Shown one piece after another: positions 61,697 through 64,000 of a stretch of DNA of 64,000 nucleotides (the stretch's first letter is position 1; every line of letters starts with the position of its first letter). The notes under the pieces were generated by a model, which had not been told where the DNA came from, did not search any database, and saw only the letters and a program-made list of their open reading frames with translations. A program made the position numbers and the translations under genes. The DNA comes from CALHVX01 sp038757945 (GTDB taxonomy: Bacteria; Pseudomonadota; Gammaproteobacteria; Pseudomonadales; Azotimanducaceae). The stretch lies in contig JBCDGJ010000003.1 in the NCBI GenBank assembly GCA_038757945.1, positions 1 to 64,000 on the forward strand, given 5' to 3'.

Positions 61697-63120
61697 AGTC
61701 CACGGCCCTGGTTTTCTGGTGGTGCCGCAACGGCGCTGCTTGAGTGCTGTGCGCAGAAGAACCGCCCAATAACGGGCTTACGGCCCTCATGGCGCATCGT
61801 GTGGGTCTCTTCGGTGAGCAGCTGAAAACCAGTGCGTGTCAGCTGTTCCCGAACGTGGTCCGCGTTGTGCTGATATCTGCCGGTGGGCTGAAGGGCGTAG
61901 CCCGCTTCTGATTCGATGAGATCCTCGACGGAGAAGGCGAGGTGCTTCGAGTCGGTGAGCACCGCTGCGATTCCAGCCAGCAGCGGCTCGAGGGTGCCGA
62001 AGTAGTTGAACACGTCCGTGGCAATGACCAGATCGAACCGCTCGTCGGCCCTGGTCAGAAACTCGAGGATGTCTTCTGCGACGAGCGAATCGTAGAGGCC
62101 TCTCGATCGGGCGACGTCGAGCATTTTCGGCGACAGATCCACGCCGACCAGGCGCTGACAGTGGTCCGCCATGGCTTCGCCGAGCAGCCCCGTGCCACAG
62201 CCCAGGTCGAGCGCCGCGTTGTAGCTAAGCGTGTCCGGGGCAATGGTTGCTGCCAGCATCTCGCGCAGTAGCCGCGGGCCCTGGTATCCGAGCCGCGACA
62301 GGGTTTCGTCAAAGGAGTCTGCAAAGCCGTCGAACAGGGCCTGGACGTAGTCGGTTGATACTCTGGAACCGGTTGCTCCGGCAATCGCGTCGATGGTGTG
62401 ACCGATCAGCGAATGGACGGTAGGGTGATCCCGCAGCACGCTGATCGCCTGGTCTTTTGCTCCGAGGGCGGCCAGGACCTCCGCGCACCGCACGCGTGTT
62501 CCCGTATCGTCGGGGTCGAGCTCCAGCGCCCTCAGATAGTGCCGCGACGCGTTGTCGCGGTCTTCAAGGAGTTCAGCGATACGTCCCATGTTGAAGAAGT
62601 CGACGGCGTGCGCGTCGAGCTGCGAAGCCGTCATGCTGGCTTCGAAGCTCAGCAGATGATCGTCAGCTTCAAACAGGCATTGAGCGAGGTTGCTCCAGGC
62701 TTCGTAGAAATCCGGTTGCAGACGGGTTGCTTCGCGGTAGGCGGCAATTGCGGCGTCCAGACGTTCGAGCTGATGCTCCGCCGCAGCGAGGTTGTAGTGT
62801 GCTTCTGCATCGTTCGGGGCGAGGCTGATGGTGTGCTGCCAGGCCTCCGTGGCGGCAGTGAATTCACCAGCCCGGTGCAGGCCCGTTGCGTGGTTGAAGC
62901 ACACGACCGGATTGTCCGGCGCGATCTCTGCCGCACGGGCGAAAGCGACGAGCGCATCTTTGGGCTGCTCCAACCGTTCGTAAACCCGCCCCAGATTATT
63001 CCAGGCCTTGAAGTTGCCCGGTTCCTCGACCAGCAGCTGCCGGTAGACTTCCGCGGCTCCGTTCAGGTCGCCTTCGGCGGTGCGGCTGAGGGCGATCTCG
63101 AATGTGGCGTCTACACTCAT
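61681..63120 (-). CDS. TPR-repeat plus class I SAM methyltransferase fusion
   Basis: A 479-residue protein. Residues 1-240 are about six TPR units (for example AAEVYRQLLVEEPGNFKAWN and LGRVYERLEQPKDALVAFAR). Residues about 245-460 form a methyltransferase: AALDLGCGTGLLGEAMADHC (motif I), LVGVDLSPKMLDVARSRG (motif II), FDLVIATDVFNYFGTLEPLL. It is on the minus strand between clpV and the PAAR gene, and its 3' end overlaps clpV by 16 bp. A TPR-methyltransferase in this position could modify a secretion or surface-glycan component; it could also be an unrelated insertion. Partner unknown. Confidence 0.82.
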   Translation of the reverse strand: MSVDATFEIALSRTAEGDLNGAAEVYRQLLVEEPGNFKAWNNLGRVYERLEQPKDALVAFARAAEIAPDNPVVCFNHATGLHRAGEFTAATEAWQHTISLAPNDAEAHYNLAAAEHQLERLDAAIAAYREATRLQPDFYEAWSNLAQCLFEADDHLLSFEASMTASQLDAHAVDFFNMGRIAELLEDRDNASRHYLRALELDPDDTGTRVRCAEVLAALGAKDQAISVLRDHPTVHSLIGHTIDAIAGATGSRVSTDYVQALFDGFADSFDETLSRLGYQGPRLLREMLAATIAPDTLSYNAALDLGCGTGLLGEAMADHCQRLVGVDLSPKMLDVARSRGLYDSLVAEDILEFLTRADERFDLVIATDVFNYFGTLEPLLAGIAAVLTDSKHLAFSVEDLIESEAGYALQPTGRYQHNADHVREQLTRTGFQLLTEETHTMRHEGRKPVIGRFFCAQHSSSAVAAPPENQGRGLHPNE

Positions 63121-63315
63121 AGGCGATCGGTCAGCCGTGCCAGGGTAGCGTTCCAGCGGGAGTTGCCTGCTGCAGGGGTGCTTGCTATAAAGGCAATAAG
63201 CCTCTGAAATTGATGGAATTTTCTATTGGAAAATGGTGTCATTGGCGGCTTGTCGGGCTGCGCGTTGCAGCGGCTGTCATCCTCATTGGCGTAGATGGTT
63301 TGAAGAAGCTAGATC

Positions 63316-63594
63316 ATGGGTCGTCCTAAGATACTGGAAGTTGAGTACCACGAGTTCTTTGGCGCGTTGACCAAGGCGATCGACGCCGGTCATCGGCTGG
63401 AGAAATCAGATGGTCAACCATGGCAGGATTTTGTCGAAGCGCAGAGCGTCAATGAAGTGGCCATGGCAAGCTGGGGCCGCTCCAAGTTTCAGAAAGTTGA
63501 GCCGGTCATCATTACCAACGGCCGCTGGACGGGCTACTACGTCTACTCCAAGGACGACGAGGGGTGCCTGAAGTGGACCATGGAAGAAGACTGA
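63316..63594 (+). CDS. Hypothetical small protein beside PAAR
   Basis: A 92-residue protein with no signal peptide or membrane helix, Trp-rich and charged (WQDFVEAQSVNEVAMASWGR, then NGRWTGYYVYSKDDEG). I do not recognise a family. It lies 21 bp before the PAAR gene on the same strand, so it may be an adaptor or chaperone or another small T6SS-associated factor. The upstream ribosome-binding site is weak (GAAGAAG). Confidence 0.6.
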   Translation: MGRPKILEVEYHEFFGALTKAIDAGHRLEKSDGQPWQDFVEAQSVNEVAMASWGRSKFQKVEPVIITNGRWTGYYVYSKDDEGCLKWTMEED

Positions 63595-63615
63595 TCCGGG
63601 GTAGGGGGTAGAGCC

Positions 63616-64000
63616 GTGTCCGCGCCAGCCGCACGAATCAGCGATAAGGTGCTGCAGTCGGCCCCGCACTGCCACGCGCCCATTCATCCGCCCGCTTTGG
63701 TGCCGACGCCCGTTCCCCATCCGCCGCTGCCGCTGACCATCGTCAAGGGGCAGCCTAACGTGATGATTGGCGGCATGCCGGCAGCCAGGGTCACGGATAT
63801 CACGACGCCCTGCATGTTGCCGGGGTGCATACCCGCCGGACCGGGCATGATTGCCAAGGGGTCAGCAACGGTCTTCATCGGCGGCCTGCCGGCCGCCCGC
63901 GTGGGCGATATGACCTCGCACCCGAGTTGCGTGGCGCCCATCCCTGCTCCGACCGGCACTGTCATCGGACCCGGCTGCGCGACCGTCCTGATCGGCGGTT
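63616..64000 (+). CDS. PAAR-domain spike-tip protein (partial)
   Basis: The first 128 codons of a PAAR-type protein, cut by the window end. GTG 63616 follows GGGGG. It contains the repeated glycine/valine-rich PAAR pattern: VKGQPNVMIGGMPAARVTDI, KGSATVFIGGLPAARVGDMT and PGCATVLIGG. His and Cys residues that bind the tip zinc in PAAR folds are present (HAPIHPP, TSHPSC). It caps the VgrG spike and may carry a C-terminal effector beyond the window. Confidence 0.9.
   Translation, partial: MSAPAARISDKVLQSAPHCHAPIHPPALVPTPVPHPPLPLTIVKGQPNVMIGGMPAARVTDITTPCMLPGCIPAGPGMIAKGSATVFIGGLPAARVGDMTSHPSCVAPIPAPTGTVIGPGCATVLIGG

Noticed and set aside
63316..63594. Immunity protein for a T6SS toxin
   Set aside because: It lies upstream of the PAAR gene rather than after an effector, and no toxin domain is visible before the window ends. 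There is not enough evidence to name it an immunity protein.
1..64000. tRNA, rRNA, CRISPR, transposase or integrase
   Set aside because: None was recognised by reading. The tandem repeats found are short, few-copy and lack spacers of CRISPR type.

Overview
The window is GC-rich proteobacterial DNA. Genes are tightly packed, many overlap by ATGA, and long open frames appear opposite real genes as expected at high GC. The mix of two glutathione-transferase/hydrolase operons, DUF3604, CocE, cytochrome P450, a DUF1800/DUF1501 pair, an ABC O-antigen-type exporter and a type VI secretion locus with TagJ best fits an environmental, probably marine or soil, gammaproteobacterium. That placement is inference from gene content. 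I found no tRNA, rRNA, CRISPR array, insertion sequence or phage gene.

Positions 1-21300 form a catabolic and housekeeping region. A minus-strand operon (SDR, GST, amidohydrolase, dihydrodipicolinate-reductase-like) lies behind an AraC-type regulator, and between them sits a 21-bp-spaced direct repeat that looks like an AraC operator. An ABC-F ATPase follows. A second minus operon (GST paralogue, DUF3604, CocE lipoprotein) is coupled by 4-bp overlaps. It diverges from a Crp/Fnr regulator whose promoter carries a perfect dyad, and part of that sequence recurs before the next gene, a CPBP protease homologue. Then come a Tat-exported dienelactone-hydrolase-like protein, a DUF1538 membrane protein with a PII-like partner, an IorAB-type molybdenum oxidoreductase, and a P450.

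Positions 21379-50698 form a surface-glycan island: a Wzm/Wzt exporter pair, several glycosyltransferases, FkbM-type and other methyltransferases, four clear sulfotransferase domains plus one degenerate one, an outer-membrane barrel, a lipoprotein and an alkaline-phosphatase-superfamily protein with an altered active site. The simplest reading is synthesis and export of a sulfated, methylated surface polysaccharide. Within the island are a DUF1800/DUF1501 pair and a 1455-residue membrane Ser/Thr kinase with a very long TPR-like/coiled tail. Notable architectures are a sulfotransferase-GT2 fusion and a methyltransferase-like domain followed by 38-residue coiled-coil repeats.

Positions 50964-64000 hold a type VI secretion locus: tssA, tssB, tssC, hcp, tagJ, tssE, tssF, tssG, clpV, then a TPR-methyltransferase on the opposite strand, a 92-residue orphan and a PAAR spike-tip gene cut by the window end. 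The membrane-complex genes tssJKLM and vgrG are not seen and may lie to the right.

A recurring oddity is that several proteins whose N-termini are easy to place (Wzm, a GT4 glycosyltransferase, the phosphodiesterase-like protein, TssA) have no ATG, GTG or TTG where the protein should begin, but do have CTG or ATT there.
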